This document shows positions 1-6,483 of a stretch of 6,483 nucleotides of DNA, one piece after another. Numbering within the stretch: position 1 is the stretch's first letter; each line of letters begins with the position of its first letter. The DNA is from Holosporales bacterium (GTDB lineage Bacteria > Pseudomonadota > Alphaproteobacteria > RUG11792). A program made the position numbers and the translations under genes. The notes under the pieces were generated by a model. That model worked only from the letters and a program-made list of their open reading frames with translations, was not told the DNA's origin and did not search any database. Location of the stretch: positions 1 through 6,483 of the forward strand of contig JAISFY010000041.1 of NCBI GenBank assembly GCA_031263345.1, in the 5' to 3' direction.

Positions 1-773
1 GGGTTGCGAAAGAAGCTATTCGCGTACTAAATCAGGTCACTAACCTTCGCAGCGTCAAGCGTCTCGTCGATTTTGAATTTTTGTGTAAATACTTTTACGA
101 TGAAGAAGGGAACGCTGTAGCGACTCCGGAACTATTATACATCTCAGTCTTACTCAATGGGAAAATCATCAGGCTTTACAAATTTCGGGATACGGATAAC
201 ACTTGCGAATATGTTGATCCGCACGGTACGATTTTTAATACGATCGCTAGAGCCGGTTCGATGCTAGCTTACCCATTAAGCTCAATGAAAATTACATCGG
301 GGTTTGGATTGAGGATTCATCCGATATCTGGGAGACTGAAGGGACATACAGGAATCGATATATCTGCTAAAATTGGAACTCCGATTCGCGCGGCCGCGAG
401 CGGAATTATCGCTAGAGCGTCTAACTATTACGGGTATGGCAAATATGTTAACATCAAACATTCGCCAAGTCTCAATACTGCGTATGGGCATTTGAGCAGG
501 ATTACAGTACGAAGTGGTCAACACGTTAATCAAGGGCAGGTGATTGGATATACGGGGAATACGGGCTATTCACATGGCCCTCACTTGCATTATGAGGTCT
601 TAAAAAATGGAGCCCCGATTAACCCGTTAACTTTCATAAGGCACGAACCTCGTAAATTATCTGGCTTAAAACTTACTAGATTTAACCGATTTAAAAGAAA
701 TGTAAATCTTCAGGTTGTTGGTCTGGCTCAGGCCTCGAAGAAGATTGTTAATAGATCGAAAAAATACTCGTAG
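1..773 (+). CDS. M23 family zinc metallopeptidase (LytM/NlpD-like), 5' end missing
   Basis: This is probably a murein hydrolase, or a regulator of one, acting on peptidoglycan in the periplasm. The M23 (lysostaphin/LytM) domain covers about nt 265-630. Its zinc and catalytic residues are all visible: GHTGID (His codon 345-347, Asp 357-359), YGHL (His 489-491) and GPHLH (His 582-584 and 588-590). SSMKITSGFGLRIHPISG before the domain is the usual family lead-in. The frame is open from nt 3 to the left edge with no stop, so the TTG at 81 is very unlikely to be the true start. The gene enters from outside, and the N-terminal signal or membrane anchor and any coiled coil are not visible. A basic tail of about 40 residues follows the domain. 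The stop TAG lies 8 bases before the PBP1A start, suggesting co-transcription. The family is certain; the bond cleaved and the regulatory partner cannot be told. Confidence 0.93.
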   Translation, partial: VAKEAIRVLNQVTNLRSVKRLVDFEFLCKYFYDEEGNAVATPELLYISVLLNGKIIRLYKFRDTDNTCEYVDPHGTIFNTIARAGSMLAYPLSSMKITSGFGLRIHPISGRLKGHTGIDISAKIGTPIRAAASGIIARASNYYGYGKYVNIKHSPSLNTAYGHLSRITVRSGQHVNQGQVIGYTGNTGYSHGPHLHYEVLKNGAPINPLTFIRHEPRKLSGLKLTRFNRFKRNVNLQVVGLAQASKKIVNRSKKYS

Positions 774-781
774 TATATTCT

Positions 782-2911
782 GTGCTTTTTAAGCGATTAT
801 TAAGAATCTTTTTTTACTTTTTTAGTGCCCTATTCTTAATTCTAGTTGCTGTAGCGGCCATTTTCTTTTATTACGGCAGAAATTTACCGAGCGAAAAGAT
901 ACTATTAAGTTACTCCCCTCCGGTTACGACGAAAATATACTCATCGGAAAACGAATTAATTGAGGAATACGCGGTCGAACGTAGAGTTATCGTTCCATTT
1001 CAAGAAATTCCATTGATAGTAAAGAAGGCATTTATTATTGCCGAAGATCGCGATTTTAACGAGCATTCTGGGATCAGTTTTTATAGCTTATTGAGGGCTA
1101 TTGTTGAAAATACTGCTAAAAAGTCGTGGAATAAAAAACCGGCTGGTGGATCGACAATAACTCAACAAATTGCCAAGAATTTATTGGTTGGGAATGAGCG
1201 TAGTTTAGCTAGAAAATGCCGTGAGGCGATTATGGCATTCAGAATAGAATCGACCATCAGTAAAGACAAAATCCTCGAAATATATCTAAATCAATTATAT
1301 TTGGGGAAAGGATGTTATGGTATTGTAGAGGCATGTAATTACTATTTTGGCAAAAAGATAGAAGATATTGAACCACATGAAGCCGCATGTCTAGCAGCAA
1401 TCCCGAGCGCCCCATCGATTTATATAAATTCTCGAAATTCTGCCAAAATACTGATAAAAAGGAACTCAATATTGTATCAAATGCGAGATCTCGGATACAT
1501 TTCTGACGCACAGTTAAAAACTTCGGTTTCAAAGCCAATAAATATTAAATTTAGGAAAAATAAAGTTTCATCTCCATATTTTTCAGATGAAATATTTAAA
1601 ATCTTTACTCAAGTGGTGTCACGTGATGTATTTCCGAGATGCGGGTTTTCAATTACGACAACGATGAACAAAGAAATTCAATACTGCGCAACGAAAGCCC
1701 TCGAAGACGGCCTCATCGATTTTACTAAAACGAAACCATGGGCTGGGACGATCTGTAATATTGCAAATGAATTAAAATCAGCTAAAACGATACTATCGAA
1801 CCTTAATGTTCACATGCCAACCATCTTAAACAAAATTACACACTGTGTTGTCGTGGGAAATCGTGGTTCGATGTTGGTATGCAAGGATTCAGATGATCAA
1901 ATAATAAAGATAATGAAGTCGAAGGCATTTTATACGGATGCAAATCTTAAAAACGGCGACGTTGTGTTGTGTAGGATTATGGAGGACAACTCATATGAGC
2001 TATTCCAGATGCCGGAGGTCACGGGCGGCATCGTAGTCATGGATATGGGTAATGGGAACATTTTAGGACTTTCTGGTGGTTTCAGTTTTGATATCAATTT
2101 TTTCAACTGTATAACGCAGGCGCGAAGGCAACCGGGATCAACGATTAAACCATTCATCTATGCTGCGGCCTTGGAAAATGGATTCGATGAATATGCCATT
2201 ATAGACGATAGCCCAGTGAAAATTACATTACCTTCTGGTGAGGTATATGCACCACATAATTATACAATGAAAAGTTATGGAAAGATCTTTTTGAGAGATG
2301 CCCTTATTCATTCGAGAAATTTATCAACGGTTAATTTAGCACTGAAATTAGGAATGAAGCCTATCAACCAAGTTTTGAATACCGTCGAGATAACAGATAA
2401 GAATGTTCCCATTTCTGGAGTTTTGGGAAGCGTTGAAACGACACCACTAAAACTCCTTTCTGCTTTTTCAGCTATTTTCAATGAAGGTGTCATGCTTTTT
2501 CCTAGATTCATTATCAATATCAAGCAAACCGGCCCATTAAAAGTTCTTGACGAAACCACGAGTAAATTCCTTTGTGGAGAGCGGCGGAAATACGTTTTGT
2601 CTAAAAAAACGGCAGAAATTATAAAGAACATAATGCATGATGTGGTAAAACTTGGAACGGCAGCAAGATTATTACCTCTCGAGCAAGAATTCGGAATTAA
2701 CATTTTCGGTAAAACTGGAACGACTAGCGATTTTAAGGATGCGTGGTTTATAGGCGCATTTTCCACAGGCAGTAAGATGCTTTTAATTTGTATCTTTGTT
2801 GGTTATCAAATCCCGAAATCGCTTGGGAAGCATGCCTCAGGCTCTAGAATAGCACTTCCAATTTTCGAGCATTTTGTAAAGCTTTTTTTCAAAAGAAATG
2901 AACAGCGCTAA
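782..2911 (+). CDS. mrcA: Penicillin-binding protein 1A, bifunctional transglycosylase/transpeptidase
   Basis: Class A PBP, 709 aa, which polymerises lipid II into glycan strands and cross-links them on the periplasmic face of the inner membrane. A basic N-terminus precedes one membrane segment (about residues 9-30). The GT51 domain (about 50-225) has AEDRDFNEHSG with catalytic Glu88, then GGSTITQQIAKNLL (122-135) and ILEIYLNQLYLGKGCYG (164-180). An OB-like insert of roughly 320-410 is inferred from position. The transpeptidase domain has the active site STIK (Ser453, Lys456), SRN (511-513) and KTGT (644-647), so both activities look intact. The GTG start at 782 keeps the membrane segment and has no in-frame start between it and the upstream stop; no clear Shine-Dalgarno is visible. 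The length is at the short end for alphaproteobacterial PBP1A. The symbol mrcA (also ponA) follows family usage; PBP1A rather than 1B or 1C is inferred from motifs and insert. Confidence 0.95.
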   Translation: MLFKRLLRIFFYFFSALFLILVAVAAIFFYYGRNLPSEKILLSYSPPVTTKIYSSENELIEEYAVERRVIVPFQEIPLIVKKAFIIAEDRDFNEHSGISFYSLLRAIVENTAKKSWNKKPAGGSTITQQIAKNLLVGNERSLARKCREAIMAFRIESTISKDKILEIYLNQLYLGKGCYGIVEACNYYFGKKIEDIEPHEAACLAAIPSAPSIYINSRNSAKILIKRNSILYQMRDLGYISDAQLKTSVSKPINIKFRKNKVSSPYFSDEIFKIFTQVVSRDVFPRCGFSITTTMNKEIQYCATKALEDGLIDFTKTKPWAGTICNIANELKSAKTILSNLNVHMPTILNKITHCVVVGNRGSMLVCKDSDDQIIKIMKSKAFYTDANLKNGDVVLCRIMEDNSYELFQMPEVTGGIVVMDMGNGNILGLSGGFSFDINFFNCITQARRQPGSTIKPFIYAAALENGFDEYAIIDDSPVKITLPSGEVYAPHNYTMKSYGKIFLRDALIHSRNLSTVNLALKLGMKPINQVLNTVEITDKNVPISGVLGSVETTPLKLLSAFSAIFNEGVMLFPRFIINIKQTGPLKVLDETTSKFLCGERRKYVLSKKTAEIIKNIMHDVVKLGTAARLLPLEQEFGINIFGKTGTTSDFKDAWFIGAFSTGSKMLLICIFVGYQIPKSLGKHASGSRIALPIFEHFVKLFFKRNEQR

Positions 2912-2957
2912 AATTAATAGATTCTTCATTTTTGCACCCTAGACTTAACGAAAGTGT

Positions 2958-3374
2958 ATGAACCGTTTTTCGAGGAGAGGGTTCGTTATGTTGTTAGCTG
3001 TAGTGTTATTGATTGGGCAGCTTGTGTCTAGCCAGGTTGCAGCGACTGAGTCTGATCATTCACAAAATCCTATTAATAGCGAATTGGGAAAACAGTCGGC
3101 TGTTGCTCGGGTTGTTAATGTATCTAACGATAGTAATGATGAGGGTGTGCAAGGTGAAAAAAATAAAGAAGACTCCCCCAACACTGAGCGCGTGGAAGTT
3201 ATGCTTAAAAGTAAAAACAAAATCGCTAATGGAACGAAAACACCAAAGGTAGAACCTGAGATAGATCCTGATGAGCTAGCGAAATCGATTATCGCTAGAG
3301 ATCATCTGCAACAACTAGCAATCTCTATTGCTATGGCCACAGGTAAAGATTCAGACCTGATGATGGGCTTGTGA
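2958..3374 (+). CDS. Small predicted exported protein, function unknown
   Basis: I do not recognise this 138-aa protein. It starts with a classic export signal: MNRFSRR, then a hydrophobic stretch (about residues 9-24), and a plausible signal peptidase I site after VAA (Ala29). The hydrophobic part also follows RRG directly (RRG-FVMLLAVV), which resembles a type IV prepilin leader, but the usual Glu at +5 is Leu and no pilin-like globular domain follows. Residues 30-95 are polar, rich in Asn, Ser, Asp, Glu and Lys, and probably disordered. The last 35 or so residues (DPDELAKSIIARDHLQQLAISIAMATG) look helical. It begins 46 bases after the PBP1A stop and ends 8 bases before the GspE/PilB ATPase, so it is probably co-transcribed with one or both. 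The start ATG at 2958 puts the signal at the very N-terminus. A weak promoter-like pair (TTTTCA at 2886, TAAAAT at 2909, 17-base spacer) overlaps the end of the PBP gene. Confidence 0.7.
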   Translation: MNRFSRRGFVMLLAVVLLIGQLVSSQVAATESDHSQNPINSELGKQSAVARVVNVSNDSNDEGVQGEKNKEDSPNTERVEVMLKSKNKIANGTKTPKVEPEIDPDELAKSIIARDHLQQLAISIAMATGKDSDLMMGL

Positions 3375-3382
3375 TATGATCG

Positions 3383-4855
3383 ATGTCATTTCTAGAATTT
3401 TTAGAACAGAGAAACGTAATAAATTCCGACCTGTATCAGATTGTAAGGGATAAAACTGGAGATGTCCTCTCCTATGTTTACGATTTACTGGTCAGTATCG
3501 GTGATGTTTCTGAACTTGAGCTTTCAAGATTAAAAGCAGAGTATTTCGATTTGGAATTTACAGATCTGAGCGAATTTTCCAGAATAGATGGTCTGGATTA
3601 TGCCGTATTAGAAAGGTATATGGTATTACCATTTCGTATATCCCCTGGTTGTATCCATGTAGCCATCGACGATCCTGGAAATGTAGAGGCCAAAGACAAG
3701 GTTAGGTGTTGTCTGTTTGCTTGTAGTGGGTTCGCGCATCTTAAACAGATATATTACGTAGCGAAGAAAGGTGAAATTCAAGATAGGTTCGACGAATTGA
3801 ATGACGCCAAATCGAGTCAGATGACGAGAATTATCTCAGAGGCGGTCAGAAGAAATGCATCAGATATTCACATAACTCCATTCGATAAAACGTTCACGAT
3901 AATGTTTAGGATCGACGGCCTTTTGGAACGCATTAAAATAATTAGTATAGATGAGTTCGAACGATTTACCATTTCTCTGAAGGTCAGCGCTAAACTGGAT
4001 ATAGCCGAGACTAGGCGGCCGCAATCCGGTCATTTTCAGGTAAATAGTACAGATTTTAGAATTTCTACTCATCCGACGTCTTATGGTGAAAACATCGTAA
4101 TTAGAGTACTTAACAAAGATAAATCCCTGATTGCAATAGAAAATCTTGGATTTTCTGATGAACAAGTTATGTACTTAAAAGGAATTTCTTCTCATCAGCA
4201 TGGGATGATTATATTTTGTGGGCCAACCGGATCTGGTAAAACGACTTCCATATATTCCCTTCTCGAAACGATGGATAAATCGACGCGAAATATTATGACC
4301 TTAGAGGATCCGGTTGAGTATAAAATTCAAAACGTCCGACAAACCGAAATAAAACATGGATTAATAAATTTTGCTGACGGAGTCAAATCCATTTTGAGGC
4401 AAGATCCAGATGTTATCTTGATTGGAGAAATCCGCGATAAGGAGACAGCGAAAATGGCGATTAGAGCGTCGATGACTGGGCATTTGGTTTTAACGACAAT
4501 CCATGCGAACGATAGCTTCGGGGCAATCGCTCGCCTTAGAGACTTGGAGATTTCCTCGCCATTAATCGCTGAAAATGTTATTACGATCGTGGCGCAGAGA
4601 TTGGTGAGAAAAAAATGTGTTTGCGGTCGAACCGTTGTTTCTGAAATCTTAAAAATCGATGAAAAATTAAGCGATATGATTTGCTCTGACTCTAGCAAAC
4701 ATGACCTTCAAAAATATGCTATTGATAATCTAGGATTTAAGTCGATTACAGAACAATATCAGGAGAAATTGCTAACTGGGATCATCGTGGAACACGGGAA
4801 TATTAACCTTGATAAGAACGTCCCACAAACGACAGTAATTGGTCAACTCAGATAG
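3383..4855 (+). CDS. gspE: Type II secretion / type IV pilus assembly ATPase (GspE/PilB family)
   Basis: Cytoplasmic hexameric ATPase that powers pseudopilus or pilus assembly; 490 aa. Residues 1-140 form an N-terminal GspE/MshE-type domain. The ATPase core shows ASDIHITP (159-166), RIDG (176-179), Walker A GPTGSGKTT (280-288), Asp box TLEDPVEY (306-313), Walker B DPDVILIGEIRD (341-352, Glu349) and His box TGHLVLTTIHAND (365-377). The motor therefore looks active. The C-terminal zinc loop, normally CxxC-about 25-30 residues-CxxC, is reduced to KKCVCGRT (410-417): one C-x-C, then straight into the RTxxxEIL segment. Start ATG 3383 follows the preceding stop by 8 bases; ATG 3376 is out of frame. 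No strong Shine-Dalgarno is seen. No other Gsp or Pil gene is in the window, so gspE versus pilB cannot be settled; retraction ATPase PilT is unlikely because PilT lacks this N-domain. Confidence 0.88.
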   Translation: MSFLEFLEQRNVINSDLYQIVRDKTGDVLSYVYDLLVSIGDVSELELSRLKAEYFDLEFTDLSEFSRIDGLDYAVLERYMVLPFRISPGCIHVAIDDPGNVEAKDKVRCCLFACSGFAHLKQIYYVAKKGEIQDRFDELNDAKSSQMTRIISEAVRRNASDIHITPFDKTFTIMFRIDGLLERIKIISIDEFERFTISLKVSAKLDIAETRRPQSGHFQVNSTDFRISTHPTSYGENIVIRVLNKDKSLIAIENLGFSDEQVMYLKGISSHQHGMIIFCGPTGSGKTTSIYSLLETMDKSTRNIMTLEDPVEYKIQNVRQTEIKHGLINFADGVKSILRQDPDVILIGEIRDKETAKMAIRASMTGHLVLTTIHANDSFGAIARLRDLEISSPLIAENVITIVAQRLVRKKCVCGRTVVSEILKIDEKLSDMICSDSSKHDLQKYAIDNLGFKSITEQYQEKLLTGIIVEHGNINLDKNVPQTTVIGQLR

Positions 4856-4863
4856 CTAGTAAC

Positions 4864-4965
4864 GCCAGCCTCTACACATACTCGCTTCCCATCAAATGTG
4901 AGTTTTTTTTAACATGTCGTCTCATCTAATAAGATTTCACAGTTCTGTCTTGATGGGTACCTGGC
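4864..4965. other. Nested inverted repeats, possible structured RNA
   Basis: Three nested complementary pairs can be read: GCCAG (4864-4868) with CTGGC (4961-4965), CCCATCAA (4888-4895) with TTGATGGG (4950-4957), and TGTGA (4897-4901) with TCACA (4937-4941). A small hairpin ATCT-AATA-AGAT (4924-4935) sits inside. They could fold a transcript of about 100 bases from either strand. The third pair competes with the terminator stem at 4880-4903. I compared the region by eye with 4.5S/SRP, 6S, tmRNA, 5S and tRNA hallmarks and found no match. An 8-bp inverted repeat alone could occur by chance in a gap of this size, so this is only a suggestion. Confidence 0.25.
4880..4910 (+). terminator. Probable weak intrinsic terminator after the ATPase gene
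   Basis: ACTCGC (4880-4885) can pair with GTGAGT (4898-4903) in a 6-bp stem with one G-U pair and a 12-base loop, followed directly by eight T's (4903-4910). An alternative 5-bp stem CACAT (4875-4879)/ATGTG (4896-4900) uses the same region. The T-run and the position 25 bases after the ATPase stop favour a terminator; the short stem and large loop argue for a weak one. Confidence 0.42.
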
Positions 4966-4977
4966 TTTCTCTATAAT
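4950..4977 (+). promoter_or_regulatory. Sigma70-like promoter upstream of lepB (distal)
   Basis: A perfect -10 hexamer TATAAT (4972-4977) lies 16 bases after TTGATG (4950-4955), a four-of-six match to TTGACA. Transcription would begin near 4984, giving lepB an 85-90 base leader. The -35 overlaps the right arm of an inverted repeat (4950-4957). This is read from consensus only. Confidence 0.4.
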
Positions 4978-5021
4978 GTTATTATTAAGTTGTTCCGAAC
5001 CTGGTGCCACTGGGATAACGG

Positions 5022-5030
5022 TGCTACAAT
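5022..5030 (+). promoter_or_regulatory. Extended -10 promoter candidate upstream of lepB (proximal)
   Basis: TGCTACAAT combines the extended -10 TG with TACAAT, five of six to TATAAT. No good -35 is present at 16-18 bases upstream, which extended -10 promoters can tolerate. A start near 5037 would leave a leader of about 34 bases before lepB. It is an alternative or addition to the distal element. Confidence 0.3.
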
Positions 5031-5056
5031 AGCTAATATGTGTATCTTTGCACTTT

Positions 5057-5062
5057 AAGAGA
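5057..5062 (+). promoter_or_regulatory. Ribosome binding site of lepB
   Basis: AAGAGA sits 8 bases before the ATG at 5071, a purine-rich Shine-Dalgarno-like stretch at normal spacing. It supports this ATG as the start; most other genes in the window show no comparable site. Confidence 0.45.
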
Positions 5063-5070
5063 ATGTTTTT

Positions 5071-5817
5071 ATGAACAGATACAATATCTGGAAAAACGTA
5101 AAGGAATGGCTTTTGGTTTTAGTGTCATTCACACTAGTCAGTTTTTTCTTGTATCAGCCATTTAAGATTCCATCCGGATCGATGATCCCGACGCTTTTTA
5201 TCGGTGATTTTTTAATTGTCAATAAATACTGCTATGGATATTCGAATGATTCGTTTCGAATCGGAACCTTCACGTTTCCAATCCCAAAAATAGTAGGCAG
5301 GCTTTTTTCGGACGAATTACCACAAAGAGGGGATGTTGTCGTTTTTAGAAACGAAAATGACAAGAATCAGAATTATATCAAACGAATTATAGGAGAGCCA
5401 GGAGATACAATAGAATTAAAAGATGGAGTCGTTTATATCAATGGAGTAGCCACCAAATTAGAAGAAGATGGAGAATTTTCGAATATTGAGCGCGGCGAAC
5501 TTGTAATATATAAAAAATTTATCGAAGAATTACCAAATGGCTACAAGCATGTTATCATAAAAAAATACCCATTCGGCGAGGGGATGCTCGATAATGTCGG
5601 CCCATTCTCGGTTCCAAGTAACCATTACTTTATGATGGGAGATAATCGGGATAATTCTCAAGACAGCCGCGTTGTGGAAGCCGTCGGCTGCATTCCGTTA
5701 GACAGAATCATGGGACGTGCTGAAGGTATATTTTTCTCTTCAAGTTGCGAGTTTTATGAAGTTTTGAAATGGCCTTTTTCTATGCGATTCGAAAGATTCT
5801 TTACGGCAATACGATGA
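5071..5817 (+). CDS. lepB: Signal peptidase I
   Basis: Inner-membrane serine protease that removes signal peptides from Sec- and Tat-exported proteins; 248 aa. A short cytoplasmic start is followed by one membrane segment (about residues 13-28), then the S26 catalytic domain in the periplasm. The nucleophile is Ser37 in IPSGSMIPTL (33-42); the general base is Lys104 in YIKRIIGEPGD (102-112). The conserved box GDNRDNSQDSR (190-200) is complete. Only one membrane segment is evident, unlike the two of E. coli LepB. The start ATG at 5071 gives the anchor directly and has an AAGAGA site upstream. Two promoter-like elements lie in the gap before it, and it overlaps rnc by 4 bases, the usual alphaproteobacterial pair. 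It could process the exported proteins encoded nearby, including the small protein at 2958, but this is a general role. Confidence 0.96.
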   Translation: MNRYNIWKNVKEWLLVLVSFTLVSFFLYQPFKIPSGSMIPTLFIGDFLIVNKYCYGYSNDSFRIGTFTFPIPKIVGRLFSDELPQRGDVVVFRNENDKNQNYIKRIIGEPGDTIELKDGVVYINGVATKLEEDGEFSNIERGELVIYKKFIEELPNGYKHVIIKKYPFGEGMLDNVGPFSVPSNHYFMMGDNRDNSQDSRVVEAVGCIPLDRIMGRAEGIFFSSSCEFYEVLKWPFSMRFERFFTAIR

Positions 5818-6483
5818 ATAAAATCCATACAAATCACTATACCTTTGACGAATTGGAACGGAGAATCGGTTATCGGTTCAAAAACAAAAGTTTGTTATCA
5901 AGGGCCTTAGTCCATTCTAGTCTAAAGCGCGGATCCACAGATTTCGAAAGATTAGAATTCCTTGGAGATAGAGTCCTCGGGCTCGTAATCGCTGAATACA
6001 TTTATAGTAATTTTCAGGCGAATGAGGGAGAAATGGCAAAAATGCAATCCGCCTTCGTATGCGCAACTTCTTGCTATGAAGTTGGACTCAGCATTGAATT
6101 AGAATGCGAAATTCAAACGGCCGGTCAGCACCTGAAATCGAATAAAACTGTTTTATCCGACGCCGTCGAAGCCTTAATTGGAGCGCTCTTTATAGACGGT
6201 GATTATGAAGAAGTGAGCAAGATCATTATTAATCTGTGGAAAAATATCTTTTCAAATTATGATGCAGATTCTATGGAGCCGAAAACGGTCCTACAGGAGC
6301 TCACACAAGCCGAAACCGGAACAATTCCAACTTATACCGTAATCTCTACCTCGGGTCCTAGCCACGATCCGGAATTTCTGGTTCAGGTGAGTGCTGTAAA
6401 TTGGACTGCTTGTGCCAGCGGCAAATCTAGGAAAATAGCAGAGGCAAATGCTGCAAAGATATTGTTACAAAAAATAAAAAAAT
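5814..6483 (+). CDS. rnc: Ribonuclease III, 3' end at window edge
   Basis: Endonuclease that cuts double-stranded RNA, acting in rRNA maturation and mRNA turnover. The RNase III domain (about residues 10-145) has ERLEFLGDRVLGLV (45-58) with catalytic Glu48 and Asp52, and LSDAVEALIGALFIDG (114-129) with Asp116 and Glu119. All four metal-binding acids are therefore present. The double-stranded RNA-binding domain runs from about 155 (EPKTVLQELTQ) to the end, closing with KSRKIAEANAAKILLQKI. The start ATG at 5814 overlaps the lepB stop as ATGA, suggesting translational coupling; the next in-frame ATG is codon 74, inside the catalytic domain. The frame is open for 223 codons plus one base (T) at the window end. 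Since the family is about 220-230 aa, the stop probably begins at 6483 or a few codons beyond, so the protein is almost complete. Confidence 0.96.
   Translation, partial: MNKIHTNHYTFDELERRIGYRFKNKSLLSRALVHSSLKRGSTDFERLEFLGDRVLGLVIAEYIYSNFQANEGEMAKMQSAFVCATSCYEVGLSIELECEIQTAGQHLKSNKTVLSDAVEALIGALFIDGDYEEVSKIIINLWKNIFSNYDADSMEPKTVLQELTQAETGTIPTYTVISTSGPSHDPEFLVQVSAVNWTACASGKSRKIAEANAAKILLQKIKK

Noticed and set aside
81..773. TTG at 81 as the start of the M23 peptidase gene
   Set aside because: The same frame is open and protein-like to the left edge (AKEAIRVLNQVTNLRSVKRL before it), so the gene is cut by the window.
2308..2766. 152-codon minus-strand frame, and other minus-strand frames
   Set aside because: They lie inside genes with clear family motifs on the + strand and show no recognisable domain themselves.
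3013..3252. 79-codon + strand frame overlapping the small exported protein
   Set aside because: It is an alternative frame of the 2958 gene, lacking a signal, a domain or an RBS; the 2958 frame has a coherent signal peptide and spacing.
243..3300. The 10-mer ATCGCTAGAG occurs three times (243, 408, 3291)
   Set aside because: All three are in the same reading phase and encode Ile-Ala-Arg within genes, with no regular spacing or symmetry; probably codon preference.
3376..3378. ATG at 3376 as the ATPase start
   Set aside because: It is out of frame with the GspE/PilB reading frame; ATG 3383 is in frame.
4990..5031. GTTCCGAAC and nearby bases resemble parts of 5S rRNA or a tRNA T-arm
   Set aside because: The surrounding sequence does not continue the 5S pattern, and no acceptor, D or anticodon arms can be drawn on either strand.

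Overview
The window reads as ordinary chromosomal DNA of a low-GC alphaproteobacterium, every gene on the + strand. The clade call rests on two signs: the adjacent pair lepB-rnc with an ATGA overlap, and the RNase III signature ERLEFLGDRVLGLV with R after the catalytic Asp, which is the form usual in alphaproteobacteria. The low GC and compact proteins suggest a host-associated lineage (Rickettsiales- or Holosporales-like), but that is inference.

Left part (1-2911): the 3' end of an M23 (LytM-type) zinc metallopeptidase gene that enters from outside the window, then, 8 bases later, a complete bifunctional class A penicillin-binding protein (PBP1A type). Together they pair a probable cell-wall hydrolase with a cell-wall synthase.

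Middle (2958-4855): a small predicted exported protein of unknown function (138 aa), then, 8 bases later, a type II secretion/type IV pilus assembly ATPase (GspE/PilB family). Its Walker A, Asp box, Walker B and His box are intact, but the C-terminal zinc (tetracysteine) loop is nearly deleted. No other secretion or pilus gene lies in the window, so the machine it powers cannot be told. The four genes from M23 to GspE are closely spaced and may form one operon.

Gap (4856-5070): 215 bases without a convincing ORF. It holds a weak hairpin followed by eight T's (probable terminator), nested inverted repeats that may fold as an RNA, and two promoter-like elements in front of lepB.

Right part (5071-6483): signal peptidase I (lepB), overlapping by 4 bases ribonuclease III (rnc), which runs to the last base of the window and probably ends there or just beyond.

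I see no mobile element, CRISPR, tRNA or rRNA gene, and no clear evidence of a new system. The points most worth checking are the collapsed zinc loop of the ATPase, the small exported protein beside it, and the possible structured RNA in the gap.
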